Assembly: GCA_036426205.1 (NCBI GenBank)
Contig: CM071574.1
Span: 15,587,725 to 15,651,724 of the forward strand
Reading direction: 5' to 3'
DNA: 64,000 nt
DNA from: Ascaphus truei
Taxonomy: Eukaryota; Chordata; Amphibia; Anura; Ascaphidae
The notes beneath the pieces were generated by a model, which worked only from the letters and a program-made list of their open reading frames with translations, was not told where the DNA came from and did no database searches. A program made the translations under genes and the position numbers. Positions 31,659 through 43,590 of the stretch are shown here, piece by piece. Every line of letters starts with the position of its first letter. The stretch's first letter is position 1.

Positions 31659-31893
31659 AGGAAGTGGCATTCCAAGGGGGAAAGATTAGGCGGTGCACTG
31701 CGTTCAAGAAAAAAATGACGTCGGAGGCTGGATAGTTCGGCAGATGAAAGTTATTTATTGGATCTTCCGCAACATAGTAGCAAACAAAAAGCTTGAGCGG
31801 AACCTCTGATGCGTTTCACCCAGCCTCCGTCACCAATTTTATTCTTGAACGCAGTGCACTGCCTAATCTTTCCCCATTGGGATGCCACTTCCT
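31659..31893. repeat. Foldback element with hammerhead-like trace
   Basis: The arms 31659-31731 (AGGAAGTGGCATTCC..GGAGGCTGG) and 31819-31893 (CCAGCCTCCG..GGGATGCCACTTCCT) are inverted copies. On the minus strand TGACGGAGG..GTGAAACGCATC at 31808-31834 resembles a decayed hammerhead core, again placed next to an arm. Confidence 0.6.
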
Positions 31894-32960
31894 GTGATTT
31901 TCTCCAGGCTGAGAGCACGCGGATTTCGGGCTTCCAAATCAACGAGGTTGTGAGTAACTTTTTCCTTCTCAAAAGTTTTATGGACTTTGAAGCATTATTA
32001 CTAGTCTAGCTCCAGGGGTGAATTATTTTCAGCCAATGAGGGGGTCTGGGTTCCCCACCTACATGGGTCCCGCAGACATCCCTTCTGGGTACTGATATTG
32101 TGTTACCTATCCTCAAAATTGGAGCAATCCTGACTTTCTCTTGCTTATATATGTAAGCCCGGCCATATTATCAACAATTTACAAGTCAATTTATGAATTA
32201 TACATACTCCATATATATATATATTATAATCACTATGGACTTTGGAGCACTGACTTTGGAACTCATGGGTTATGTTTTTTCTTATTTTATATGTTCATTA
32301 AACCCCAACTCCCCAATCAGTAATACTAATTCCCTAACTTTACGGTATTACTGCAAAGTATGTTCTGCTTCTGCTGAGGATTCGACGCCCTTGAACTGTC
32401 TCATGCAAAGCATATAGCACAGTAACATAGCAGCTTGCTAACTGTAGCCGAGCACACTGTGTGGTAATAACGCGGCAGTGGTTTTGTTAGAAAGAATTTA
32501 ACTGGTAAGAACGTAATGAGCAATTTGCTTAAAACTGACACAGATGGAAGCCAAGTACCTTTCTGGTTCTTAATACATGGCTGTGTGTTGGTGAATGTAG
32601 TTATATACAAGTAAAACAGAACTGACACTATGGCTCATGTTTACAAAGTTGTGATGAGCCATAAGACACATTCCAGAGGGAGAAAGCATCTTATTGTCTG
32701 TTTAAATAAATAGGCTATGGGGAGTTTTCTGGCACCAGAAGCTGTTTTATGCTTATTAAATATGGCCCCTTTACCATTTTGATTCTTTTTTTTTGGTCTC
32801 AGAACTTTTTTTCTTGAGAATGAGAGAAAACAGGAAAATGGCTGAAGTACAACTAGTGATTCTGCTCTCAGGGGTAACTTAGAAAAATACAAGGAGTCTG
32901 TTTCTTCATGAGCTGAGTGATAGGAACCAGTTATGATGATTAGCTTGTGATATTATAAAA
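31894..32960. other. Unassigned sequence, no gene
   Basis: AT-rich, with a short TA tract near 32212. No recognisable coding sequence. Confidence 0.4.
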
Positions 32961-33016
32961 CCTGTACACCGGGCCACCGACAGCTTTCCCGGGACCCAGG
33001 ACTCGAGATTCCCCCG

Positions 33017-33131
33017 GGGCCCCCATGGACTTGGATGCCCCACTTTTCCCCAGCACACCTGCTTGCTCTCTCCGGGGCCCCCGTGGACTTGGATGCCCCA
33101 CTTTTCCCCAGCACACCTGCTTGCTCTCTCA
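33017..33131. repeat. 60 bp tandem duplication
   Basis: GGGGCCCCCATGGACTTGGA.. and GGGGCCCCCGTGGACTTGGA.. are two nearly identical 60 bp units ending GCTTGCTCTCTC, directly before the pyrimidine tract. Confidence 0.88.
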
Positions 33132-34150
33132 CGCACCTCAATTTCTCAACCCCTTCTCACACTCCACATTCTCTCACCTCACTCACTGCCCCTCTCTTTC
33201 TAACCCCTCTCTCTCACTCCCTCATCCTCCTTTCTTACGCTCTCTCCCTCTCTGTCTCACATTTCCTTCCTCTCTCTCACTCCTATCTCTTACTGTACAC
33301 CCCTTTTTCTCAATCCCCCCTCCTCTCTCCCTCCTCACCCCCTCCTATCTCACCCAATGCCCTTCATCCTCTCACACAATCCCTGCACTCTCATGCAATC
33401 CCACCTCCTCTCTCCCTCAATCCCTCCTTCTCAATGCCCCCTCCTCTTACCCTCCTCCTACTCTCACCCTCTCACCCGGCTCCTCTCTCAACCTACTACC
33501 TCTCACCTCTCTTTTCTCACTCACTCCCCTCCTCTTACTCAATCCCCCCTAGCGCAAACCCTCTCCTCACACCAAACCCCCTCTCCTTTCACACTAAATT
33601 CCCCCTCCTCTCACACTCAATCTTGCCTCCTCCTCACTCAATCCCCCTCACACAGCCCCCCTCTTCTCACACTCAGTTCCCCCTCCTTTCACACTCAATC
33701 CCCCCTCTCCTTTCACTTAATTCCAACCCCTTTCTCCCTCAATCCCCCTTCACTCAACCCCTTCTCCTCTGACACTCAGCCCCTCTTCTCACACTCAATC
33801 ACCTTCTCCTTTCACACTCAAACCCGCTCCTCTCACACTCAATCCACCTCCCTCTCACTCAATCCCCACTCACTAACCCCCTCCTCTCACACTCAATCCA
33901 CCTCTACTTTCACACTCAATGCCCCCTCTAATCACACTCAATCTCTCTCCTCTGACACTCAACACTCCTCTCTTCTCACACAGTCCCCATCTCCTTTCAC
34001 ACTCAATCCCCCTTCCTCTCACACTCAATCCTCCCCCCATCGCACGCACTCTCCCCCTCCCATCACATTCAATCCCCCTCTCCCATCACACTCCACCCCC
34101 CCCCTCATTTCTCCTTCCGACACTTAATTTCTCTCCCACTCCACTCAAAA
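33132..34150. repeat. Kilobase polypyrimidine tract
   Basis: Almost purely C/T on the plus strand with sparse A, built from variants of CTCACACTCAATCCCCCTC. Three overlapping frames stay open only because TAA, TAG and TGA are rare in such sequence. GGGCCACCGACAG at about 32972 and CTGTCGGCAG at about 34457 may be the ends of a hAT-like element enclosing it; no target duplication was found. Confidence 0.85.
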
Positions 34151-34499
34151 CACACACACTTCCTCCACCACTCCTTCACAAGAATTTAACCTTACGGAGG
34201 AGAAGCCTCCGGTCTTGCGTTGGTGGATGGGAAAGTTGTGCCTGACTTCCAGGCAGGGGCCGAGGTATTGGGGGTGAAGGCCCAGCCGCAGCATCAAGTG
34301 AGAGCTGGAGCCTGGCAGCAAACAGTGGCCCGGCAGCTGGACGCAGAAGTTGGGCCTGACCACTGGTTGGGCATAACTTCCAGCGGCGGCCGGCTAGACA
34401 CCCCCCCCCCCGCAGCTGCTAGGCCCAGGGACAATTGTTCCAGCTCTTCCCCCCTGTCGGCAGTCCTGCTTGTGCGTGTCCTCGTACGCTATTGTTTAA

Positions 34500-35090
34500 T
34501 ACTAATTTATATTTGATATTTTGAACACTATATGAATGTACGTCACACCCCACAAACACCAATGATTTGTAAAGTTGACACAGCCCTGTTCAATTAGAGA
34601 TTCTCTCTCCCTCTAATACTGTATAGCACCAGTGCTAGAAAATATTTCATATTTATTTTTAAATGTAATTTGCAGTTGAAATGCATGTTCTATGCATCTT
34701 TTGAGTTAATTACTGTTTTTCTAGTACACTGGAGGACTATTCAATGCTTCTGCTTTCCTATGTGTCCTACTAATTCCCCCTACAGTTTCATACTACGTCC
34801 CCTTGTTTAGTTTTTCCTCCTGCACTCTGTTTATAGCCTAGATATACTGTATTTGAAAGCATCTATCATGGCTGCTTTTTTAGAATATTCCTTGTGATTC
34901 TGTTCTTTATTTATACATTGTGTTAGGGGCATTCATTGGAGAAAGTTCTCACATATAAATCACTGTTTGGAATAAATACATTTGTAATCAAATGGCAATC
35001 AGGTATATATATGTGTAGACCTACAGTGCATATAACACAGTTGTGTTATACATTTTATCTTCAATCCTCTTAGTTTTGTGACTATGTAAA
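34500..35090. other. AT-rich unassigned sequence
   Basis: Nothing recognisable. Confidence 0.4.
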
Positions 35091-36371
35091 TGTAACGGGT
35101 ATTCCACCCCACCCAATCGCATATATAGTGTGGGTGAGTAGAACATGTAGTGTTACCGGTGTGGTGCGTATACCTGCAGGCTCACAGGAGGTCTGAGCCT
35201 CCGCTAATGAGAGCCTGGGGTGAATCCTCTGGAACGAATCTTCTTTCAGCGCCTCCATCTATGTAGGATTCTAGGGAAGTGTAGAATGACCCTACATAGG
35301 AACCCAATCAGAAACCACACACACAGTGATTATATAATAACTAAGGACTTTACTTATGAACATAGAACATACGTGCATACTACATTAGTAACCTGTGTCC
35401 CTCTCTAGAGGAAACACTTATTGCGTCGCGCAGGACGCTTCCCAAACATCAGTGAACCCACCCATTGTCCAAAACCCCCACCCAATGTCCCGTACTCCTA
35501 CGGAGATCGTGGGTGACTGCGCAGTCACTAAATTAATAGGCCTGGTGGTGCACATATAATACAGAGGTACCTTCTGAGCACTCCGATGCTCGGGCCTGCA
35601 ACACTCTTCTCAAAGGGTCAATCGGCGAGGACTCCTCCAACCGAACTCCTGCACTTGTGGACCGCTAGGGCGGTCCCCTCGGGAACACAGTCTCCCGCTT
35701 TCCGGGAACAGCAACCGCCGCTATCCCTATCTATCCCTAAAGTGACAGGAACCCTAACCTAGGGCCTGTCCCTGATGAACCGTGACCTGGGGTGGCTTGG
35801 GGAAAACTCCTAGGGCCTGCGGAGTAATAACCTGCCCCTCTCCCCTAGCTACCCAAGTCCTATCTGTAACTCACTAACTACTCCTAACTCCTAACACTAA
35901 CACGCCTGCAGCCGACACACAGCTCTCACAATCAGCCTGCAGACAGTAACACACGCTGCACACACACTGCACTCATTACATGCAGCGTCACATGCAACAC
36001 TCAACACAGCAACCTGGAACCCGCAGCAATAACCCACTGCACGCACTCTATGCCTATTTGCCAGTGCGCACAGCACTACCCGCTGTGGCACTGCCAAACC
36101 TGCACCTTACACACACTAAGGGTGACCTCCCTATCTAGGGCCGTCCCTTATCAGTTACCCACTAACCTGGTGGGGAGTTGGGGCCTACCTGGAGGGTGTG
36201 GGTACCTATCTGGATGCAGGAGCTGCACTCACTCCCTGCATCCTTCCTTCCCCTTCTGCTCCGCTGCTCCAACCCCCACCCTTGGAAGCAGCCGTCGGGT
36301 CGTTCGGCACCCGCGCTCGAGCTGCTCCAGGGGAGGGGGGTCTCAAGGAGCTGCTGGAGACCAGGGTTACA
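35091..36371 (+). mobile_element. Solo LTR, 1281 bp
   Basis: Starts TGTAACGGGTATTCC and ends CCAGGGTTACA, with TAAA on both sides (35087-35090 and 36372-36375) as a 4 bp target duplication. Shared blocks with 4944 and 9768 include GTCTGAGCCTCCGCTAATG and a 3' CpG-rich part. The inverted relative is at 56080-57670. No internal region is present, so it arose by LTR-LTR recombination. Confidence 0.85.
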
Positions 36372-36862
36372 TAAAATACAAAGTACTGTAGCTATTATCA
36401 GACTTCCTACACTTTCATATAATACCTGCTGACAATGTCTTGCTGTATGTTGCAATTACCAATATGAACATTGCATAGTCATTTCTGCTCCTATTTTCAT
36501 GAAGTTCCTTCAATGACTTACAGTAAACAACAAAGATGAAATCCCCATTTCAGGAATATAAAACAATGGCTTTTCTCTTCACATCTGCTTGAACTTAACA
36601 CAATTTGAATGTGCTTATTACTTCTTTCACACAATGACTCTGAGATAAGCCAACATTCCACTACACAGCAGACTACACAAATATTTCCATATTAAAAAGT
36701 AATGCAGTGACTGTTTTACAAAGGGGGAAATCATTTAAAACTGTGAATGTCAGTTGTGCTGTATCTAAAAATCTTAGCATTGCAGCATAACATTTTCCAA
36801 CTCAACATCCTATCTGTTGCTAGGCATCACTGCTAGAAATACGAAGGGGATGTATCAAGCTA
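36372..36862. other. AT-rich unassigned sequence
   Basis: Nothing recognisable. Confidence 0.4.
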
Positions 36863-37690
36863 CTGTACAGATGCAGCGGCCGTTATTTGAACATTTCACT
36901 GAGCCGTTTTCATGTGCTCTGCTTTATTCCACGCGGCATTCACGCCGCCACTCACACCAGGCACACCTGTGTTTACCGCGGTTGATTTGTTTGAATTTCA
37001 TTGATACTGATTTATTTCGGTAGTAAATGGAGCAAAGGAGCACAACAACCGGAAAAGATCCTGAATGAAAAATAATTCAAGGGCAACTCCAGGATAAAAA
37101 TGAAGGGTATTTAGCTATTAATACATTAAATACCCTTCATTTTGATCTTGGAGTTGCCCTTGAATTATTTTTCATTCAGGATCTTTTCTGGTTGCTGTGC
37201 TCCTTTGCTCCATTTACTACCATTTGCTTCTACCCTTCAGGATTGCACGCTTTGGAACACTACTAACTACTGGACCACTAGGATACCCCCAAGGGCAGGT
37301 AATGGGCATTAGCCCTTATATTGGTACCTTTGACACTTACATTGGGGATGTTTATGTGTAAAGAGGGGTTTCTGCATTATTGACCATGAGTTGCGGTAGT
37401 CAAGCAGACTGACCGCTAGGTCTCTTTTTGCCCCCCCCCCTATACATGCTTCGCGTATCCGTGGCAGAAATGAATTAATTGGAATGTGTACAGTACTGTG
37501 CTATTGTTTCAATTTGCAGGTGTTAAAAACCAGAACACTAAAATGCCATTTTCTGCACTCGATAAAAACACGAGTCAACACGCGTCTTTAGGCGGTAAGG
37601 TTGGAAGAAATCCCGCGCCATGACATGGGTATTCCGAGGTATACAACGCGTGAAGTGTTCGAATAATGGCCGCTGCATCTGTATATACAG
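36863..37690. mobile_element. TIR element, 828 bp, TA target
   Basis: The inverted ends share CAGATGCAGCGGCC and TTATT-GAACA-TTCAC (left 36863-36900, right 37650-37690), flanked by TA. No transposase. A long hairpin is nested at 37021-37219. Confidence 0.75.
37021..37219. repeat. Near-perfect hairpin, ~93 bp arms
   Basis: TAGTAAATGGAGCAAAGGAG at the left edge mirrors CTCCTTTGCTCCATTTACTA at the right edge. The arms 37021-37113 and 37127-37219 differ at only a few positions, around a 13 nt loop. A transcript would be a long double-stranded RNA hairpin. Confidence 0.92.
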
Positions 37691-38027
37691 TAAGTACATA
37701 TATTGAACCGATGCTGTAATGGCATATAGTGCATATGCATCACTGTATCAAAGTAGTTTGCATCAGATTTGAGGCAACGATCCATGAGGAATTACTTTAC
37801 ACAGTATTATTTTTCCCCTTTTGTACAGTACCGTATGTACAAAAAAGAAATATCACCAACTCTGACATGGTGTAAATGTCCCCGGTTAACAAACTGGGTC
37901 AAATGTAAGATTGCACATTTCAGGAGTTTGATACACTCTACTTGTAACCTAAAGGATGAACAAAATACAGCAAAACTCTCTGGAAATGAGATTTAAAATA
38001 GTGTATTGAATAATATTACAGTCATTC

Positions 38028-38057
38028 AAATTGGACCCCAGAGGGTCCATCTTCAGG
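38028..38057 (-). ncRNA. Half hammerhead-like motif
   Basis: Minus strand CTGAAGA (fits CTGANGA) followed by the stem GGACCC/GGGTCC, but AATTT stands where GAAA is expected. A relic at best. Confidence 0.3.
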
Positions 38058-38483
38058 TCTTTGATTCCCATTTATGAAGAACCTGTACTTGTTTTGTTTT
38101 TATTATTTGTTTTTCTTTTATTTAACTGTACATAGCTCTATTTGGACTTGGACAATGTGTTAGGTGCGCCTGACACTCTTTGTGTTGGTACTGGTATGTG
38201 TGTCAGATTTCAGTAGCAGTAGCACACAGAAACCCCTTCTCCAGTTACTTGTGTATGCCTGCACTTTATCGGAGTATTTCCTTAGGGTCCAACATGCTCT
38301 GGCAAAAGGAAAGCAATTCATAGCGTCTCTGGAAGTCATGATCAAAATCTGCCCACAGCAATAAAAATAAAGTCCCTAATGAGATGAAGAATGGGAAACG
38401 TATTTGTGTCGTTAGCTCTGAGAAAGGGACAGTTGTCATAAAATCCTTCAGGGTAAATGTGTGGGTTTCCTTGCTCTGGACCA

Positions 38484-38662
38484 GTAGCGCTTAATTCCAG
38501 TCCTCAAGCCTCCCCAATAGGTCAGGTTTTCAGGATATCCAAGCTTCAGCACAGGTGGCTCAGTCGAAGACTGATGGAGTCACTTGTGCTGAAGCAGGGA
38601 CTGATTGAGCCACCTGTGCTGAAACATGGATATCCTGAAAACCTCACCGGTTGGGGGGCAGG
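38484..38662. mobile_element. hAT MITE, diverged
   Basis: TTCCAGTCCTCAAGCC..GGTTTTCAGGATATCC is mirrored by GGATATCCTGAAAACC, with GCTTCAGCACAGGTGGCTCA and its mirror inside. Same family as 14677-14859. The ends are eroded and no target duplication is visible. Confidence 0.75.
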
Positions 38663-39434
38663 TGTGTGTGTGTGTGGGGGGGAGAGGGGCGGAAATAATA
38701 TTAGAAATAATATTATCACATTAAAAACGTCAAGAATGAAAAATATATAATAGACGATTTAAAAATGTTTGTTTTCATTTACTATTCATAGAAGTGTAAG
38801 GAGTATCCCGGAACAAAACCCCGGAACACAACCCCCATTAAACAATGACTAGATATGTTCTATGTTGCATGCTACAGAACTTTAAACACATTTTGTAGTT
38901 TTTCCCATCACAAATAATAGTTAACACAATATTGTGATTGATAGTAATATTGAAATAGTACAACAGTGAGAAATTGCCTAATTTGTAAAGAGTGTACATT
39001 TTCAGAGTTGATTAATAGGTGTGCTTTTATCATATTATGTGGGTCCTCCTTATATATTATTGATAAGAATTACAGTGTAACAACATTACATAGTCCTGTT
39101 TAAAAAGAAAACAGTTAAACTAGCAGAAGCCTTTATGTCTGGCATTAATTGGCTAAAATGTAAATAACTATGAATGCAAAATGACATAATTGCACCTACC
39201 TTTGGAAATATTTTTCGAAAAATCCCTGTACTGTTAAAACAGTTTATACCGATAAAAAGGAAAGATGAATCTGTTAAATCTGCAGACCAAGCAATATCCA
39301 GCATGTGTGGTTTTTTTAATAAATCAATTCTGTACTATGAGAAAATACTTGTAGCATTTGTTTTTAAAACAACTCTAAATTAAATTTTTATGTATTAAGA
39401 TGTAACAAGCATTTTTTGTGTCTATAGCAACCAT
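38663..39434. other. AT-rich unassigned sequence
   Basis: Nothing recognisable. Confidence 0.4.
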
Positions 39435-39614
39435 TTACAAAGTCACATCCCCTTCCTCATCAGAAAAAAGCTCTGGCACACCACTTTCTGAGCCCTCCGC
39501 TCTCTCTAGTAGTTCACCAATTGTATCTAGTGACTGCCTGGTCACATGATCTTCCCGAAGGAACTTTGCATCTTTGGTCCTATTCTGCTGCACTGACAGC
39601 CATTTAGTGAACCC
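39435..39614 (-). CDS. Candidate terminal exon of an unidentified host gene
   Basis: On the minus strand an acceptor ATGAATATACAG (ending at 39615) precedes a 180 nt phase-0 stretch of 59 codons plus TAA. It begins GFTKWLSVQQNRTKD and ends LFSDEEGDVTL. The composition is protein-like (balanced charge, an amphipathic SLDTIGELLERAEGSESG stretch, acidic end), and it lies in non-repetitive sequence. The frame opens further to 39668, but that part looks intronic. I do not recognise the family. The acceptor's pyrimidine tract is weak. It could be a last exon of a gene extending to higher coordinates, or chance. Confidence 0.38.
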   Translation of the reverse strand, partial: GFTKWLSVQQNRTKDAKFLREDHVTRQSLDTIGELLERAEGSESGVPELFSDEEGDVTL

Positions 39615-39668
39615 CTGTATATTCATAACGCAATAATAATTTTCTGTCATACCAAATGGTACCATCAT

Positions 39669-41080
39669 GGGCCCCTTACATCAAAATTGATAAGATTGGG
39701 GGCCCTGATTTTCTTGTATCCACATATTATCTGTATGGCACCAACATATTCCACAGCACAGTACAATGTGGGAGGCAGGACAATAACATTTTACCTGTAT
39801 AACACAAGGAGTACATAGAAGTTAAGACAAACAGACAATAGGAAGGAACCTCGTTCTCCAAAGAGATTACAAACTAAAAAGTAGGTGAGATAAAATGGAA
39901 GCAATTCCAAAGACGTACAGTACATGCATACAGATCACATGCTTTTCTATATCTAAACATCTGTGTATTCCTCCTCAGTGTTTAAACAGAAAATTAAGAT
40001 TAGGGAAGCGCAAAGTCAGATATTTATTCAGGGACAGCACTTTCCTATACCTTTGCTCATTTGCATAACAATCAGTGGGTAACCACCGTGCTACTAAACC
40101 CCGCAATGCATGGGAGCGCAGGGGGGACAGGTAAATATAAGCCTGTAATCAGCCTTTCAAACTGAATGAAACAGAAATATAATGACACTAGTCCTGCAGC
40201 ACATCACTTCCTCTTTCCCAGCACAGTCCAGGACACGATCATTGTGTCAGCATCTTTATTCATTAAATTGACCCAGATGTTCTGGTCAGAATGTACTTGA
40301 TCCCTGTCAGTGCAAAATAATGATGTTCAATATTTGCATACATTTTAAATGCAAAGAGTCATTAGAAGAGTCATTGAAAGTTTGGTTCTTTTCTTTTGGA
40401 ATAACAAAGACCAATCAAGAACTCCAAGGCCAATTGGGATTTATATCGAGCTGCTGAAAATGTGCATTGCTCAGCTCCTCACTAATGCATCCTTTCCTAC
40501 CTATGGCCACTCTCCTAAATAACTTACTGATACCCAGGATGTTAATACAGACACTGGGTCAAATTCCACAAGCGCCAGTATAGGCTAGAGTACCTAATCC
40601 GGTAATACGTGTGTGCTAACCCATGCCGGCGCTTTCAAATCTGCCCCAATGTGAGATGTTCCAAATGTCAATTCAAAATACCAAATTGGTGTTCTCATTA
40701 TTTAGCAATGAACCTTCATAGAGTTAAAAAAAATAAAAAATTATAAAAGCAATTTTTAAGACTATTATGGCACTATATCACTGGTTTTAACATTGGACAT
40801 AATTTAAAACAGGAATTTCTTAGTTTTTACTCCACATCTTACGTATTCATTGTCGTTAACTACTAGATTACTTATTTTCTAATACACCGAAAAAGACAAT
40901 GCAAAACGCGTATCAGTGTTGTGGAAGAGCCAGCAATATATTTTCTTTCTGGAGTATATTTAAACTGTTTCATCCAGATAGTGGAAAGGTAACTACTATA
41001 CGGGAGACCTAGAAAATGATTTAATTTGTTCTCTAAAAATCTCTGTTACGTTGACTCAGACTCAGATATTTTCTTTTGTT
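39669..41080. other. Mostly unique-looking sequence, no gene
   Basis: No further exon was recognised. AAAACGCGTATCAG near 40903 echoes the hammerhead 3' part but lacks the first core box. Confidence 0.4.
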
Positions 41081-41143
41081 GTATGTATGTATGTATGTAT
41101 GTATGTATGTATGTATGTATGTATGTATGTATGTATGTATGTA
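41081..41143. repeat. (ATGT)n microsatellite
   Basis: About 15 uninterrupted tetranucleotide units. It is the reverse-complement tail of the L2 fragment that follows. Confidence 0.95.
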
Positions 41144-41288
41144 TATCCTTATTTATATAGCGCCATTAATGTACATAGTGCTTCACAGTAGTAATACACG
41201 TGACATAATATAAATAACAAATAATACAAAGCACACATAATGTGAAGAAGCACTTCAGACATAAAAGTAACATTTAGGAAAAGGAGTC
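41144..41288 (-). mobile_element. L2-type LINE 3' tail, inverted, split by a solo LTR
   Basis: TATATAGCGCCATTAATGTA and TTAGGAAAAGGAGTC are the inverse of the 13345-13785 tail. The element resumes at 41684-41715 (CCTGCCCCCAAGAACTTACA). Confidence 0.8.
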
Positions 41289-41678
41289 TGTTGCAGGGAC
41301 AACGCAACGACATGTGGGTGTTCTGAGTATAGGCTTTTTATTTCCGCCAGCAAAAACATGGAAGCAAAAATAACAGAGCTTTTCTTCAGCACATTAAAGG
41401 TTAACAAAAACATATGTCATTCATAAGGGCTTTGCCCTTTTCCCATCAATGGTTTCTAAAGTCCATGTTACAGCAGAGCAAGAGTTTCCAAAATACACAG
41501 ACCTTATTTCAGGCTTTCTCCCGTCAGAGCTTCAGCATGTTTTTCTCTGGTGCAATCAGGAAGAAGAAACGTGAACGAGTCTAGTCTGTGTTTTCCAAGC
41601 CACCTTAATGAGGCAGCTGTAATTAACCCGGTAACTGCTGGACCGCAGACCTATACATACTAAATTCACCCTGTCACA
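41289..41678 (-). mobile_element. Solo LTR, 390 bp, nested in L2
   Basis: On the minus strand it runs TGTGACAGGGTG to CCCTGCAACA. A perfect 5 bp duplication GAGTC lies at 41284-41288 and 41679-41683, and removing the LTR restores the L2 sequence seen at 47690. AATAAA lies near the minus-strand 3' end (around 41340). The layout resembles the 24203 LTR family. Confidence 0.88.
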
Positions 41679-41719
41679 GAGTCCCTGCCCCCAAGAACTT
41701 ACAAGAACAACACAATATT

Positions 41720-43590
41720 TGTGTGTTCTACCACAGCTTAGAGAGCGATACTTTCATGAAGCAGGAGTGGAGTGTGGATAATGTCAACATTGTCTATTAC
41801 TGTGATGTGAATAGAGCCACCACTAATTGCAGGGCCCATCCCATTCAAAGTTACCTGAGAAGGAGGGAGTAGGGTGGAGATTTAATCTGTCATAGAAAGG
41901 AGAGGGCAAATTACAGGCAGCAGGGGGTGGGAGGAGAGTCTTGCTTTTGCCTTCCAATGAATTGTTTTGCAGTGACCAAGAGAAGGAGCAGAAGCATTAC
42001 ATGGACTGTAGCCCCCATAATGTGTGGGTGGCCTCCCACCTCCCAACAAGGGGCGTGTCTGGGTGACTGCCTACGTACAGGGCCAGGTGGAGTTACTGCA
42101 TTCATTCATTGCCCTGGCACCTCCCAGGCATCACATAGATGGCGGGCAGTCTTGGTGGCTGCACAAAGTGTTGAATGGAGACTGGGGTAAAGGGGGTACA
42201 GACGAGTAGTGACCCCTTAAGAGAAGGAGGAAGCTAGAGCAAGAAAAACAACTGGGCAAGAAAGTCCACCCACTCTTTCATAAGTCATCATGACGTGTAC
42301 ACATGAATAACTGTTTATGGCAATTTTCTATGTGTTTTTGCCTTTTTTTAACCATCTTTTTTTTAAGCATCACAGTGTGTCAGTAAAGGTGGGGCTGCCA
42401 GTCCTGTTCATGGGACAATGCCCATTGTGAGTAGGAGGCCACTTGGATCAGGTAAAAAAAAATGACACAAGCCCATGGTATGAGAAGTGCAGCGTGACAC
42501 ATTGTACTACATCAGACTTAGGAAACCGACAAGAGGGCCATGTGGGGGAACAACAGTACAGTCAGCCTTTTAAAATACATGCCCTGGCCCATTGTGCATG
42601 ACAGGTAGACAGGTGAACAAGGCCAGGCTGTATGTCCCAGCAAGAATGAAAAGGTGGGGGGAGCCAGCTCTTACATATCAAGGCCAATAAGCTTCCTAAC
42701 AATAAAGCTGTGACCAAAAGATCTCCATTTTTAATTAAAGGTATAGGGGCTCGGTAGGTTGAGTCAGCAGCAGAGGCTAATGTCATCCTCAGTCATTTCA
42801 CTTTCACCATTAGGTTCAATATTTTTCTTACACTAATTCAAACTAGACTTCTTATTTACATTGCGTTTTAAAGAGGACGATAGACAGTACTTTCTTGTGT
42901 TCCTGACGTCATTGTGCCACACAAGACATAAAGGCATTGTATAAACACCAGCATAGGCATGCAACATTATCTCATCATCTATCATTCCACTGAGACAAGT
43001 GAAGGATTGCAGCCTTGCCAGGGAGGCGTCATAACATCACAATGTATTTAGCAAAAGTACATTCCCAGTTCGGTGTGCTACTGACAAAAAAATTACTTGG
43101 AAAAAATAACAGTAATGGAAACAAACTGGAAAAAAGTGAAGTAAATAATTTAGAGCCTTGGTAAAACCATTAAAATCTGTACCTAAAATAGTGTTTGTTT
43201 AATCCTAACACTATATTGTCCTGTTATAACCCTTTAAGGATGGGATGAGATTAAAACACATTCTTTATTGTAGAGAGTAGAACAGGGGCTCTGCCTGTAC
43301 TAAGAATTCCTGGTATTGAGAATACCTGGTTTAAAACAGTGCTAGCTTCTGAAGACTTTGGGGAAGTTACTTTATATTCTTGAGAGACTAATCATTGTAC
43401 TGCATTGCCGCAAGTCAAATAAAATTCTTCAGTATTTTGTAACTGTCTACTGTAGATATTGCTACATTTGTAATGTGTTCACTAAAGGGTCCAACATAAT
43501 ATGCTACTAACTTAGACCTAGATGTACTAAACTCTGTTAAGTTACCTAATGTGACATTCATTACGAATTGGCAGGGAGAGGGTTAAGGTC
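41720..43590. other. Unassigned sequence, no gene
   Basis: Several short open frames without recognisable domains. No repeat boundaries identified. Confidence 0.4.

Noticed and set aside
33025..34127. Three long overlapping frames (175-256 codons)
   Set aside because: All arise from a C/T-rich tract where stop codons are rare. Several frames open at once is a sign of low complexity, not coding.
40888..40916. Hammerhead-like ACGCGTA motif
   Set aside because: Only the 3' palindrome is present. The first core box reads CCGAAAA and no stem I pairs.
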